From positions 1 to 42,544 of the forward strand of contig JACZRI010000006.1 of assembly GCA_022574775.1 (NCBI GenBank): a stretch of DNA of 42,544 nucleotides, given 5' to 3'. The notes under the pieces are model-generated. The model did no database searches, was not told where the DNA came from, and worked only from the letters and a program-made list of their open reading frames with translations. Shown one piece after another: positions 18,976-27,525 of the stretch. The position numbers and the translations under genes were made by a program. How positions within the stretch are numbered: the stretch's first letter is position 1; every line of letters begins with the position of its first letter. The stretch comes from Patescibacteria group bacterium (lineage in GTDB: Bacteria > Patescibacteriota > Minisyncoccia > Minisyncoccales > RBG-13-36-15).

Positions 18976-19422
18976 GTGAGAGTTATTTTGCTCCAAGAAG
19001 TCAAAAGTTTAGGGAAAAAATATGATATTAAAAACGTTAAAGCAGGGTATGCCCGGAATTTTTTGATTCCAAAAGGTCTTGCAAAACAGGTGACAGAAAA
19101 AACCCTGAAATTAATAGAAACCCAAAAGGAGATTGAAGAAAAGAAGGCTACAGAAGAACTAAAGAAAGTTCAGACCTCTGTCTCAAAGGTAGATGGTTTA
19201 GAAATAACTATTTCTATTAAGCTAGGCAAAGAAGGACAGCTTTTTGAATCAATTACCTCACAAAAAATTGCCGAAAAATTAAAAATCGAAGGTTTTAAAA
19301 TCAAAAAAAGTCAAATTATTTTAGAAGAACCGATTAAAGAATTAGGAGAATTTTCAATAAAAATTAGCTTCGCCCATGGTTTAGAAGCTGAAATAAGCGT
19401 AATAGTCGTTGAAGAAAAATAA
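18976..19422 (+). CDS. rplI: 50S ribosomal protein L9 (GTG start)
   Basis: MRVILLQEVKSLGKKYDIKNVKAGYARNFLIPKGLA signature. Confidence 0.95.
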   Translation: MRVILLQEVKSLGKKYDIKNVKAGYARNFLIPKGLAKQVTEKTLKLIETQKEIEEKKATEELKKVQTSVSKVDGLEITISIKLGKEGQLFESITSQKIAEKLKIEGFKIKKSQIILEEPIKELGEFSIKISFAHGLEAEISVIVVEEK

Positions 19423-19521
19423 GCTAATATAATTCAAATTCGCTGAATTAATATCTGAATGCTTCGAATAGTTTGTTTGTAGTTTCGGATGTTATTCGTT
19501 GATTAGGATTAAATTTGGCTG

Positions 19522-21171
19522 ATGGCCAAATATATTTTTATATCCGGCGGGGTTATGTCTGGTATCGGTAAAGGAATAACTACTTCTTCAATAGGAAAAA
19601 TTTTACAAAATAAAGGATTTGAAATAACCGCTGTTAAAATTGATCCATATGTAAACGTTGATGCTGGAACTATGAATCCAATTGAACACGGAGAGATCTT
19701 TGTAACCGTCGACGGAACAGAATGTGATCAGGATATTGGTAATTATGAAAGGTTCCTCAACGTAAATTTAACCACTGCCAATTACATCACTACCGGTAGA
19801 GTGTACCAAGCAGTAATCAAACGAGAAAGAAATTTAGAATATCGAGGAAAATGCGTTGAGGTTGTACCTCATATCCCAGAAGAAATAATTTCCAGAATTA
19901 ACAAGGTTGCAAAAAAAACCAAGGCTGATTTTGTTTTAATAGAGATCGGAGGAACAGTAGGGGAATATCAAAACCTTTTATTCCTGGAAGCAGCGAGAAT
20001 GATGAAGCTGTCTAGCCCGAAAGATGTTCTTTTTATCTTGGTTTCTTACCTGCCAGTTCCAAAAATGATAGGAGAAATGAAAACTAAACCAACGCAACAT
20101 GCAGTCAGATCTTTAAATATGGCAGGTATTCAACCAGATATCATCCTAGCCCGTTCCCAAAATCCCGTTGATAAACCCAGGAAAAGAAAAATTTCTATTT
20201 TTTGCAATATGGCAAAGGATGATGTTATTTCTGCTCCTGACGTTGAATCAATTTATGAGGTCCCGGTTAATTTTGAAAAAGAAAATTTAGGAAATAGAAT
20301 TTTAAAAAAATTTGGCCTAAATCAAAGAAATAACAAGCTTAAAGATTGGGAAAATTTAGTTAAAACAATAAAAACTGTAAAAAAGAAAGTGCGGATCGGA
20401 ATAGTTGGAAAATATTTTGAGACGGGAAAATTTACCCTGATGGATTCCTATATCTCTGTTATTGAAGCAGTTAAGCATGCTTGTTGGTTCCACAAAAGAA
20501 AACCAGAAATTGTCTGGCTGTCAGCTGGAAAATACGATCCTACAAAACTACCCGATGGAAACCGTAAGGCCAAAAAAAATCTGGAGGAAAAATTAAAAAA
20601 CCTTGATGGAATAATTATCCCCGGCGGCTTTGGCAGCAGGGGAGTGGAAGGAAAGATAAAAGCAATTGAGTTTTGCAGAAAAAATAAAATCCCCTTTTTT
20701 GGATTATGTTTCGGGATGCAATTAGCAGTAATTGAGTTTGCAAGAAATGTTTGCGGTCTAAAAAAAGCGAATTCTACTGAATTTTCTAAAAACTGCGAGG
20801 TACCTGTGATTGATATTATACCAGAACAAAAGGCTCTCTTGAAAGAAAAAAAGTATGGTGGAACAATGAGGTTAGGAGCATATAAGTGCAAAATAAAGCC
20901 AAAAACTATCAGTTTTAGAGCTTATAAAGGTTCTGAAACCTCCGAGCGCCATAGACACCGCTATGAGCTAAATAACAGCTTTAGAGAAGCTTTAGAAGCC
21001 AAAGGAATGGTGATGGCAGGCATTAATCCAGAGAGGGATCTTGTAGAGATTATTGAGCTTAAAAACCATCCCTTTTTTATTGGAACCCAATTTCATCCAG
21101 AATTCCAGTCAAGACCATTAAATCCACATCCTTTGTATAGAGAATTCATTAAGGCTTGTTTAAAAAAATAA
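19522..21171 (+). CDS. pyrG: CTP synthase
   Basis: YIFISGGVMSGIGKGITTSSIGKIL; KIDPYVNVDAGTMNPIEHGEIFV; GATase PFFGLCFGMQLAVIEFAR. Confidence 0.97.
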   Translation: MAKYIFISGGVMSGIGKGITTSSIGKILQNKGFEITAVKIDPYVNVDAGTMNPIEHGEIFVTVDGTECDQDIGNYERFLNVNLTTANYITTGRVYQAVIKRERNLEYRGKCVEVVPHIPEEIISRINKVAKKTKADFVLIEIGGTVGEYQNLLFLEAARMMKLSSPKDVLFILVSYLPVPKMIGEMKTKPTQHAVRSLNMAGIQPDIILARSQNPVDKPRKRKISIFCNMAKDDVISAPDVESIYEVPVNFEKENLGNRILKKFGLNQRNNKLKDWENLVKTIKTVKKKVRIGIVGKYFETGKFTLMDSYISVIEAVKHACWFHKRKPEIVWLSAGKYDPTKLPDGNRKAKKNLEEKLKNLDGIIIPGGFGSRGVEGKIKAIEFCRKNKIPFFGLCFGMQLAVIEFARNVCGLKKANSTEFSKNCEVPVIDIIPEQKALLKEKKYGGTMRLGAYKCKIKPKTISFRAYKGSETSERHRHRYELNNSFREALEAKGMVMAGINPERDLVEIIELKNHPFFIGTQFHPEFQSRPLNPHPLYREFIKACLKK

Positions 21172-21186
21172 AAAACTCGCCATTGA

Positions 21187-21465
21187 TTAGCGAGCTTCCA
21201 CATTCACAATCTTGGCAATTCTTTGAGAATTATCAAATCCTCTTTTTCTTTTCGTTCCAAACCAAATCACGCCTTTTTTTACAGCATAAAGGGTATCGTC
21301 TCTTCCTCGTTTGACGTTCTTGCCAGGAAGAAATTTCGTGCCGCGCTGACGAATAATAATCATTCCAGGTTGAGCTTTCTGTCCTGCAAACAGCTTCACT
21401 CCCAAGTACTTTGGCAAAGAATCCCTTCCTAATTTTGTTGCACCTTTAGCTTTAGTTTTTGCCAT
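21187..21465 (-). CDS. rpmA: 50S ribosomal protein L27
   Basis: GRDSLPKYLGVKLFAGQKAQPGMIIIRQRGTKFLPGKNVKRGRDDTLYA. Confidence 0.96.
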   Translation of the reverse strand: MAKTKAKGATKLGRDSLPKYLGVKLFAGQKAQPGMIIIRQRGTKFLPGKNVKRGRDDTLYAVKKGVIWFGTKRKRGFDNSQRIAKIVNVEAR

Positions 21466-21544
21466 ATCTACAATAGTTTAAATTATATTATCAAAACTTC
21501 TCCGATTTGTCAAACCCCGTTAAATATGCGACAATATACAAACT

Positions 21545-21748
21545 ATGAGAGATTTCTTATCTAAGATATCTAACGGGGTCAAAGATTATCAAAGTGATAT
21601 AATACTACTAATTGGAGTTATTTTAATTTCTCTGCTTTCCTTTGCCGCAGGATACATTGCGGCAAAGCAGCAAAATAAAGAGCCAATACAGTTTGAAATG
21701 ACTAATGACCAATTGCTAATGACTGAAATTCCAAACAAATCATCATAA
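21545..21748 (+). CDS. Small membrane protein, unknown function
   Basis: Single TM DIILLIGVILISLLSFAAGYIAA; promoter TTGTCA-N17-GACAAT ends 9 nt before ATG. Confidence 0.55.
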   Translation: MRDFLSKISNGVKDYQSDIILLIGVILISLLSFAAGYIAAKQQNKEPIQFEMTNDQLLMTEIPNKSS

Positions 21749-21821
21749 ATTAGTAATTATGGTTCGGTATTGCTCACAATCCTGAGCTTGTCGAAGGAGA
21801 AATTAGGATTTAGAAATTATC

Positions 21822-22511
21822 ATGGATGTTCCATATCATATCGTTCTATTTCCCGACGGAAATCGCCGCTGGGCGAAAAAGAAGGGATTATCAACCATTC
21901 AAGGTCATTGGGAAGGTTTTGATAATCTAAAAAAATTTTGTATATGGTGTAAAAATAGGGGAGTGAAAATCGGAACTGCCTTTGGCTTTTCAACAGAAAA
22001 CTGGAAACGTGTAAAAGATGAAGTCGGCTATCTAATGGAATTATTCGAGAAAGTTCTTTCGGACCAAAAATATATCCAAGAACTTCAGACAGAAGGAATA
22101 AGAGTGAAAATAATCGGCCAAAAAGAAAGATTGCCGAAATCATTACAAAGAGTAATAGAAAAAATTGAAAATATAACTAAGAATAATAAAAACTTCTATT
22201 TAAATCTTGCAGTAAGCTATGGCGGCAGATGGGATGTTTTACAGGCAGTTAAAAAAATTGTTGCAAAAAAAATCCCGGCTGAAAAAATTACGGAAGAATT
22301 AATCAGTGAACACCTTTCAACCGCCGGTTTTCCTGATCCAAATTTAATCATTAGAGCAGGAGGAGAAAAACGTCTTTCAAATTTCGTCTTGTGGCAAGGG
22401 GCTTATTCTGAATTATATTTTTCAAAAAAGCTATGGCCAGATTTTACTGAAAGCGATTTAGACAAAGCTATTGAAGAATACAACAAACGTCAAAGAAGAT
22501 TTGGTGGATAA
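21822..22511 (+). CDS. uppS: Isoprenyl transferase / undecaprenyl diphosphate synthase
   Basis: HIVLFPDGNRRWAKKKG, FGFSTENWKR, DLIIRAGGEKRLSNFVLWQGAYSELYF. Confidence 0.95.
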   Translation: MDVPYHIVLFPDGNRRWAKKKGLSTIQGHWEGFDNLKKFCIWCKNRGVKIGTAFGFSTENWKRVKDEVGYLMELFEKVLSDQKYIQELQTEGIRVKIIGQKERLPKSLQRVIEKIENITKNNKNFYLNLAVSYGGRWDVLQAVKKIVAKKIPAEKITEELISEHLSTAGFPDPNLIIRAGGEKRLSNFVLWQGAYSELYFSKKLWPDFTESDLDKAIEEYNKRQRRFGG

Positions 22512-22662
22512 TTATGAATGTTGCTATTTTTTTTAAAAAAAGTGAAAATAAAGTGGTGGTTTGTAGTTTTAATCTCTATTCTTTTTGGTAGTTTAATTAT
22601 TTTATTAGAAGTTCTAGTAATAAAATAACCCTTTAAACCGTGCAACATTGAATTGCTGACGG

Positions 22663-22692
22663 AAAACCGTTGGGAAAATAACGGTTTTTTTA
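22663..22692 (+). terminator. Rho-independent terminator after uppS
   Basis: AAAACCGTT-gggaaaat-AACGGTTTTTTT. Confidence 0.8.
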
Positions 22693-23742
22693 TTCTTTTA
22701 AATTTTTACCGCTATGGAATTTTCGATGGATATCACGTAATCTTTTATTTGTTACGTGAGTATATATCTGGGTTGTAATAATACTCTGATGACCTAAAAA
22801 TTCTTGAATTGTTCTTAAATCAACTCCTTGTTCCAGCAAGTCCGTAGCGTAGGAATGCCGGATAGTATGAGGAGTAGTGAAAAATGGTACGCCAGCTGAT
22901 ATTGCGTATTTTTTAACGATTCTTTCTATAGAACGAGCCGTAAGACGAGTCTCGGCGCCCTTTTTAGTTCTCTGATTAATAAACAGAGCTTTTTCTTTAT
23001 CTTTGCGGGTTTCCAGGTATTTCTTAAGCCAAGATAAAGCCCTTTCAGAAAAATAAACTGTTCTGGGACGAGCCCCTTTGCCGATAATCCCGAGCTCTAA
23101 TTCTTTTTTATTTCTAATATTAACAAATTGCTCTCGGTTAAGAGCGACTAATTCAGCAATTCTCAAACCAGTAGAGAAAAAAGTCTCCAGAATGGTTCTG
23201 TTTCTTAGCCCGGTTGGGGTTGTAATTTTAGGAGCCAATAGAAGTCTTTCAATCTGTTCTAAACTAAGGAATTTTACAGTTTTCTCCTTTTTAGCATCCC
23301 TGGGAAGGTTAATCTTGCCAGCCGGAAGGGAAAGTATGTCTTTGGCTGTAAAATAGCCTAAAAGAGCTCTTAGAGCGATTAAATAATAGTTCTGGGTCAC
23401 TTTCTTGAGGGGTTTGCCTTTATCGTCCTGAAATCGGGATAGATAAAGCCTGTAACTCCAGATATCATCAGCGGTAAGTTCGTGAGGTAGAAGATTATCT
23501 TTCTTGGTCTTTTTTAACCAATAAATGAATTTCTGGAGGTAGCGATGATAATTCACTTGAGTTTTTTCTGCTAATCCTTTTTCTATTTCGCAATAATCTA
23601 AAAAGTCTGGGATATATTTTATAATACTTTTATTTGATTTATTCATAAGGTAGCTTCTTATAATTTGTTTAAGAGGGGGGTTTGCGAGGTTGTTATATCT
23701 CTCGATTATAGTTGTCGCTTTACCTACATTGTGCGACATCAT
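22690..23742 (-). CDS. Tyrosine recombinase, XerC/XerD-like
   Basis: R-H-R-Y set: FSTGLRIAELVAL, PHTIRHSYATDLLEQGVDLRTIQEFLGHQSIITTQIYTHV; N-terminal SAM-like domain; no IntI-specific insertion seen. Confidence 0.93.
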   Translation of the reverse strand: MMSHNVGKATTIIERYNNLANPPLKQIIRSYLMNKSNKSIIKYIPDFLDYCEIEKGLAEKTQVNYHRYLQKFIYWLKKTKKDNLLPHELTADDIWSYRLYLSRFQDDKGKPLKKVTQNYYLIALRALLGYFTAKDILSLPAGKINLPRDAKKEKTVKFLSLEQIERLLLAPKITTPTGLRNRTILETFFSTGLRIAELVALNREQFVNIRNKKELELGIIGKGARPRTVYFSERALSWLKKYLETRKDKEKALFINQRTKKGAETRLTARSIERIVKKYAISAGVPFFTTPHTIRHSYATDLLEQGVDLRTIQEFLGHQSIITTQIYTHVTNKRLRDIHRKFHSGKNLKE

Positions 23743-23839
23743 TTATCTTTATAATAACGACAACGAAAGCCGTGTCAAGTACTCCCCCATAGGTTTTGTG
23801 TGATATATTTTAAAAAAGTTTTTTAGAGAATTTTTAAAA

Positions 23840-23876
23840 ATAAAAACCTCTAAATTCTCGTGATGAGATTTAGAGG
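23840..23876 (-). terminator. Rho-independent terminator for the 23925-24083 gene
   Basis: - strand CCTCTAAATCTC-atcac-GAGAATTTAGAGG followed by TTTTTATTTTT. Confidence 0.8.
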
Positions 23877-23924
23877 CTATGGAACGAAAAGAAACTTAAT
23901 TATTTTCTATGAAGATTTGCTGCC

Positions 23925-24083
23925 TTATTCGCTGAATTCCCAATCGCATTTACCGCCAGGACAATCACATGACCCTAATCTTTGACCTTTCTTTCTATGC
24001 AGGGTATAGCCTAGTCCGGTACAACGATATATCCCTGTTCTTGTAGCAAGTTGCCAGCTTTGCTGAAAAGTTTCCGTACTCAT
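23925..24083 (-). CDS. 52-aa Cys-containing small protein (below ORF-track cutoff)
   Basis: MSTETFQQSWQLATRTGIYRCTGLGYTLHRKKGQRLGSCDCPGGKCDWEFSE; strong SD GAAGGAGGAACG-ATG; promoter TTGACA-N17-TAATGT upstream; terminator downstream. Confidence 0.72.
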   Translation of the reverse strand: MSTETFQQSWQLATRTGIYRCTGLGYTLHRKKGQRLGSCDCPGGKCDWEFSE

Positions 24084-24149
24084 CGTTCCTCCTTCTCGTG
24101 AAATGTACTATCTAATATTACATTATCACATCCTTGGTTATTTGTCAAA

Positions 24150-24300
24150 CAAAAAAAGTTGCCAGGGATAGCCTACCGCTATCCCTGGCTTGAAGAGTAG
24201 GCTGTGTGTGGTGTGCTTTGCCGAAGTCTCTTCCCCTTCCACCTCCTGTATTGCGTCGTGGTTGCCATAAAACCTTCGGATTAGCACCACAGCCAGACTC
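24150..24300 (-). ncRNA. Putative small RNA gene, copy B of a tandem pair
   Basis: - strand promoter TTGACA (24331-24336)-N18-TAATTT (24307-24312) with TGC extension; conserved 5' GTCTGGCTGTGGTGCTAATCCGAAGG; 12-bp terminator hairpin GCCAGGGATAGC/GCTATCCCTGGC plus T tract at 24150-24189. Confidence 0.75.
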
Positions 24301-24340
24301 ACTTATAAATTAGCATAAATTACAAATATCTGTCAAACAA

Positions 24341-24362
24341 AAATCGCCTAAATGGCGATTTA
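24341..24362. repeat. Hairpin repeat E copy 1 (AAATCGCC-taaat-GGCGATTT)
   Basis: Directly upstream of the copy B sRNA promoter. Confidence 0.8.
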
Positions 24363-24406
24363 AAAGCTAAGGTATTCTAGCGGGTGAGATTAGAATTTTT
24401 TTGGCA

Positions 24407-24550
24407 AATAAAAAGTGCCAGGGACAGAGGCTCGAGTTCTGTCCCTGGCTTGCGAAAGGAGGGTAGGCTGATTAGCTTTACCGATGAGATTCAGTGCAGG
24501 AGACTCACTCTGCACTTCAAGCCTTCGGATTAGCACCACAGCCAGACCTA
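24407..24550 (-). ncRNA. Putative small RNA gene, copy A of a tandem pair
   Basis: - strand promoter TTGACA (24580-24585)-N18-TAACTT (24556-24561); same 26-nt 5' block; 12-bp terminator hairpin GCCAGGGACAGA/TCTGTCCCTGGC plus T tract. Confidence 0.75.
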
Positions 24551-24587
24551 CGTATAAGTTAGCATAGATTACAAATATCTGTCAAAT

Positions 24588-24611
24588 AAAAAAACCGCCT
24601 TTTTGGCGATT
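24588..24611. repeat. Hairpin repeat E copy 2
   Basis: AAAAAAACCGCC-ttttt-GGCGATT, directly upstream of the copy A sRNA promoter. Confidence 0.8.
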
Positions 24612-24690
24612 GAAAAACAGTAAATCCCCTACCCGTCTCGCCATAGCTTTCAGTATCAAGGAATCCACGACAGTTTTTCTATATTACTCG
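24612..24690. repeat. Mosaic repeat D, partial copy
   Basis: aaaacagtaaatccccta...aatccacgacagttttt shared with copies at 27.4, 28.7, 35.5 and 41.5 kb. Confidence 0.7.
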
Positions 24691-24743
24691 CCCAACAAAT
24701 CATCAATAATATATCCGTGAAAAGAATTATCTTTTTTTATGTC

Positions 24744-25316
24744 TTAGAATTTGTTATACCTAAAACAATCAATCGTGTGGTCGTTTACCATACCTATTCC
24801 TTGCATGATCGCGTAGACGATCGTGGAACCCACGAAGTTCATGCCGCGGCGTTTGAGGTCTTTGCTGACGGTATCGGACAACTCTGTGTATGCGGGCAGA
24901 TCGGACATGCGTTTCCATTTGTTTTTTATCGGTTTGCCTTTTACGAACCCCCACACATAGGCGTCAAACGAACCGAATTCTTTTTGTATTTCCATAAATA
25001 CCTTCGCGTTCCTCACGGCCGAGGCGATCTTCAATTTGTTCCGCACTATCCCTTCATCTTGGAGTAATTCTTGTATTTTCTTTGCGTCGTACTTGGCGAC
25101 CTTTTTCACGTCAAAATTATCAAATGCTTTTCGGTAATTCTCACGCTTGTTCAAGATAGTTCTCCAAGAAAGTCCCGCTTGCGCGCCATCTAGGATAAGC
25201 ACTTCAAACAAGTGACGGTCATCGTGCACAGGCACACCCCATTCCTTGTCGTGATACTCCCCCATCAACGTGTCACTTCCATCCAACCCCCAACATCGTT
25301 TTATTTCTTTTTTCAT
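24744..25316 (-). CDS. tag: DNA-3-methyladenine glycosylase I
   Basis: RCWGLDGSDTLMGEYHDKEWGVPVHDDRHLFEVLILDGAQAGLSWRTILNKR signature. Confidence 0.95.
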   Translation of the reverse strand: MKKEIKRCWGLDGSDTLMGEYHDKEWGVPVHDDRHLFEVLILDGAQAGLSWRTILNKRENYRKAFDNFDVKKVAKYDAKKIQELLQDEGIVRNKLKIASAVRNAKVFMEIQKEFGSFDAYVWGFVKGKPIKNKWKRMSDLPAYTELSDTVSKDLKRRGMNFVGSTIVYAIMQGIGMVNDHTIDCFRYNKF

Positions 25317-25330
25317 ACCTGCACTCTATC

Positions 25331-25355
25331 AAAAAATCGCCTTCTTGGCGATTTT
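25331..25355. repeat. Hairpin repeat E copy 3
   Basis: AAAAAATCGCC-ttctt-GGCGATTTT immediately 5' of tag. Confidence 0.85.
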
Positions 25356-25367
25356 ACATCAAGGTAA

Positions 25368-25395
25368 ACAAAAAAGGGTTATCGTGGATAACCCT
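25368..25395 (-). terminator. Rho-independent terminator
   Basis: - strand AGGGTTATC-cac-GATAACCCT followed by TTTTTG. Confidence 0.8.
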
Positions 25396-25443
25396 CTACG
25401 CTATAAAACAGAGTTTTTACCAAGAGACTACAAGATAATTAGG

Positions 25444-25728
25444 TCAAGGATTATGATAGCTACCTTTGGGAGTTATCGGCTCTCCAAGAGATCCTGGTTC
25501 CTTTTCGCATTTCGGACAATAAGGAATCGTTTTAGATTCGCACCGACCGCTTCCAGAAAGTGGAGTGGGACCATCCCAAATAGGGTAAGATACGCTTTTT
25601 CCCAGAATTTCTGTGCCACAATCGTGCACATAATTCACGCTCGGCTCCCCAGTGCTTTCGGTTAAAACTAACCATTTTCCGTCTCTAACCTGTCCGCTTT
25701 GTCGCTTGGTTTCAGTTGCCTCTGTCAC
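25444..25728 (-). CDS. Small Cys-containing (possible Zn-ribbon) protein, GTG start
   Basis: SD AAAGGAGGCGAAAA-GTG; promoter TTGACT-N16-TAAAAT; C-terminal YCPKCEKEPGSLG. Confidence 0.7.
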   Translation of the reverse strand: MTEATETKRQSGQVRDGKWLVLTESTGEPSVNYVHDCGTEILGKSVSYPIWDGPTPLSGSGRCESKTIPYCPKCEKEPGSLGEPITPKGSYHNP

Positions 25729-25812
25729 TTTTCGCCTCCTTTAAAGTGCTGTCCTCCTTTATTATTTTCCATTTTATCACTAATTACAAATCAGTCAAGT
25801 AAAAAATAAATC

Positions 25813-25838
25813 AAAAAATCGCCTTCTTGGCGATTTTT
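25813..25838. repeat. Hairpin repeat E copy 4
   Basis: CAAAAAATCGCC-ttctt-GGCGATTTTTG. Confidence 0.85.
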
Positions 25839-25974
25839 GTTTACTTACTATTATTTATTGATATATTTTTGTCTAAATGATATAATAAAGCATCGCGATA
25901 GAGAAAAATTTTCATAAGAAAAGGGTCGGGCTCTATCGAATTTTAAAACGGTTAAAATAAAACAAATTATAAGT

Positions 25975-26169
25975 ATGGACCAAACAACAGTAAAAGAAAA
26001 AATGACGGAACTTACGCAATCTTGTGCATGCGGAGCTGGAAAACAAGCGTGGACATGTTGTAAAAAAGATGCAGTAAAAGAAATTGAAAATGAGCAGTGT
26101 GGATGCGGATCTGGAAAACAAGTAAAAGACTGCTGTATGAAAAGTCCTGAAACGCAAGAAAATACATAG
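25975..26169 (+). CDS. 64-aa double SEC-C-motif protein
   Basis: Two CxCGxGKxxxxCC motifs: CACGAGKQAWTCC and CGCGSGKQVKDCC. Confidence 0.75.
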   Translation: MDQTTVKEKMTELTQSCACGAGKQAWTCCKKDAVKEIENEQCGCGSGKQVKDCCMKSPETQENT

Positions 26170-26189
26170 ATTTTTTTGCAAACTTCAAA

Positions 26190-26222
26190 AAAAACAACCA
26201 CTTTCATTTAGTGGTTGTTTTG
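26190..26222 (+). terminator. Rho-independent terminator
   Basis: AAACAACCACT-ttcattt-AGTGGTTGTTT then TGT. Confidence 0.8.
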
Positions 26223-26359
26223 TATAGAATTTTCTAACTGTCCCCTATCTACCACACAAGTTACGATTTCTAAAAGTGGTAAAAGTTGAATTTCGTCTTC
26301 AATCCATAGCTCCTTCTACGAGAAGATGTTAGAACCAGAATAAGGTTAAGTGGCAGGTT

Positions 26360-26758
26360 TTATGTGCCGAATTTGGTTTTATGTCCAGCTAAAAGATAGC
26401 CAACAACGATAGGAATTATCAGAACTTTGAACTGTAATAAAATCAATGGGAACCAAAGCTCTAATTCCAAGCCAAAAAGTACGACTAAAACAATCAAATC
26501 CATCAGCAATATTATTACATACCATGCTATTCCAGTTTCCCAAGCCGTACGTTTATAGTTTTGCTCTTTATCTCTATAAACTAAAAATAACGCCGAGGCT
26601 AAAGCAATCACTACGACAAATGCCTCAATACCCATAATCCAGATTATCTCAGTTGAGGAGCCGTCTTCCCCCGCGATAGCAAAACCGATACCACCTACTA
26701 TGAATTTTATTATCCATATCATCAACCCCAATAATACAATTTTCACTCTTTTGTTCAT
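26360..26758 (-). CDS. Four-TM membrane protein, unknown function
   Basis: Four hydrophobic segments. Confidence 0.65.
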   Translation of the reverse strand: MNKRVKIVLLGLMIWIIKFIVGGIGFAIAGEDGSSTEIIWIMGIEAFVVVIALASALFLVYRDKEQNYKRTAWETGIAWYVIILLMDLIVLVVLFGLELELWFPLILLQFKVLIIPIVVGYLLAGHKTKFGT

Positions 26759-26884
26759 AAATAAATTGCTTAACTTTATAGAAAGACCTTTTGTTTATTC
26801 TACCAAAAAATTTACCTCGTATAAAGCTTTGCTTTTTTACGGAGCCGCCTTCTTTCCTCACCTAACTGTTTTGAAAAAATATTA

Positions 26885-27346
26885 TTATTCTGAATATTTT
26901 ATATGTATTTTATCTCCGACAGCCAACCCAATTTCCTTTGAAATACCTCCATTTATTTCTAAGACATATTTTGCATTTCGATTTGGTTTTATGATTGGAC
27001 AAGAAAATTCTTTGCAGGGTTGAGTATTTTCACTGATAAAAACAACTTCTTTTTCTTCGTTTATCCAGATTATATCTAAAGGAATCAAAGTGTTTTTCAT
27101 CCAAAAAGAATACTCTCCTTCTTTCTCAAAAACAAACAGCATACCGTTTTTGAAATCTAGGCTTTCCCTGAACATTAAACCGCTATTTTTTTCCTCAGAT
27201 GTTACGGCCAACTCAATGAAAAAGCAATAATTTTCAAAACAGGCTCGGTTTTGTTTTTCTGTGCGGTAATTTTGTAATACGAGCAGCACTATTACGAATA
27301 AGAGTAAAAGTAAAGAAATGGTAATGAAGAGAATTTTCTTTTTCAT
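26885..27346 (-). CDS. DUF192 family protein with N-terminal TM
   Basis: NSGLMFRESLDFKNGMLFVFEKEGEYSFWMKNTLIPLDIIWINEEKEVVFI is the DUF192 signature. Confidence 0.9.
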   Translation of the reverse strand: MKKKILFITISLLLLLFVIVLLVLQNYRTEKQNRACFENYCFFIELAVTSEEKNSGLMFRESLDFKNGMLFVFEKEGEYSFWMKNTLIPLDIIWINEEKEVVFISENTQPCKEFSCPIIKPNRNAKYVLEINGGISKEIGLAVGDKIHIKYSE

Positions 27347-27360
27347 AAAAATATTCTACC

Positions 27361-27385
27361 AAAAAATCGCCTAAATAGCGATAAA
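27361..27385. repeat. Hairpin repeat E copy 5
   Basis: AAAAAATCGCC-taaat-AGCGATAAAA. Confidence 0.75.
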
Positions 27386-27500
27386 AAAAACTGTTAATCC
27401 CCTATCTTGAAAAATCCACGACGGTTTTATACCTTATACGGTATTAAAATACAAGTTCTATCATCTGACAATCGTGGACGATTTTCGAGCTTCAGTCAGT
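27386..27500. repeat. Mosaic repeat D
   Basis: actgttaatcccctatcttgaaaaatccacgacggttttatacc ... ; closing stem CCACGA/TCGTGG. Confidence 0.75.
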
Positions 27501-27525
27501 TCCAATGCAGGAATAATTTACCTAG

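Noticed and set aside
22516-22628. Possible small TM ORF after uppS (MLLFFLKKVKIKWW...)
   Set aside because: In-frame TAG after about 15 codons; not a viable CDS.
23680-23790. dif-like site upstream of the recombinase
   Set aside because: AT-rich and partly inverted (GTTGTCG/CGACAAC) but no convincing 11-6-8/11 bp dif architecture; the stretch is better explained as promoter (TTGACA...TATTAT).
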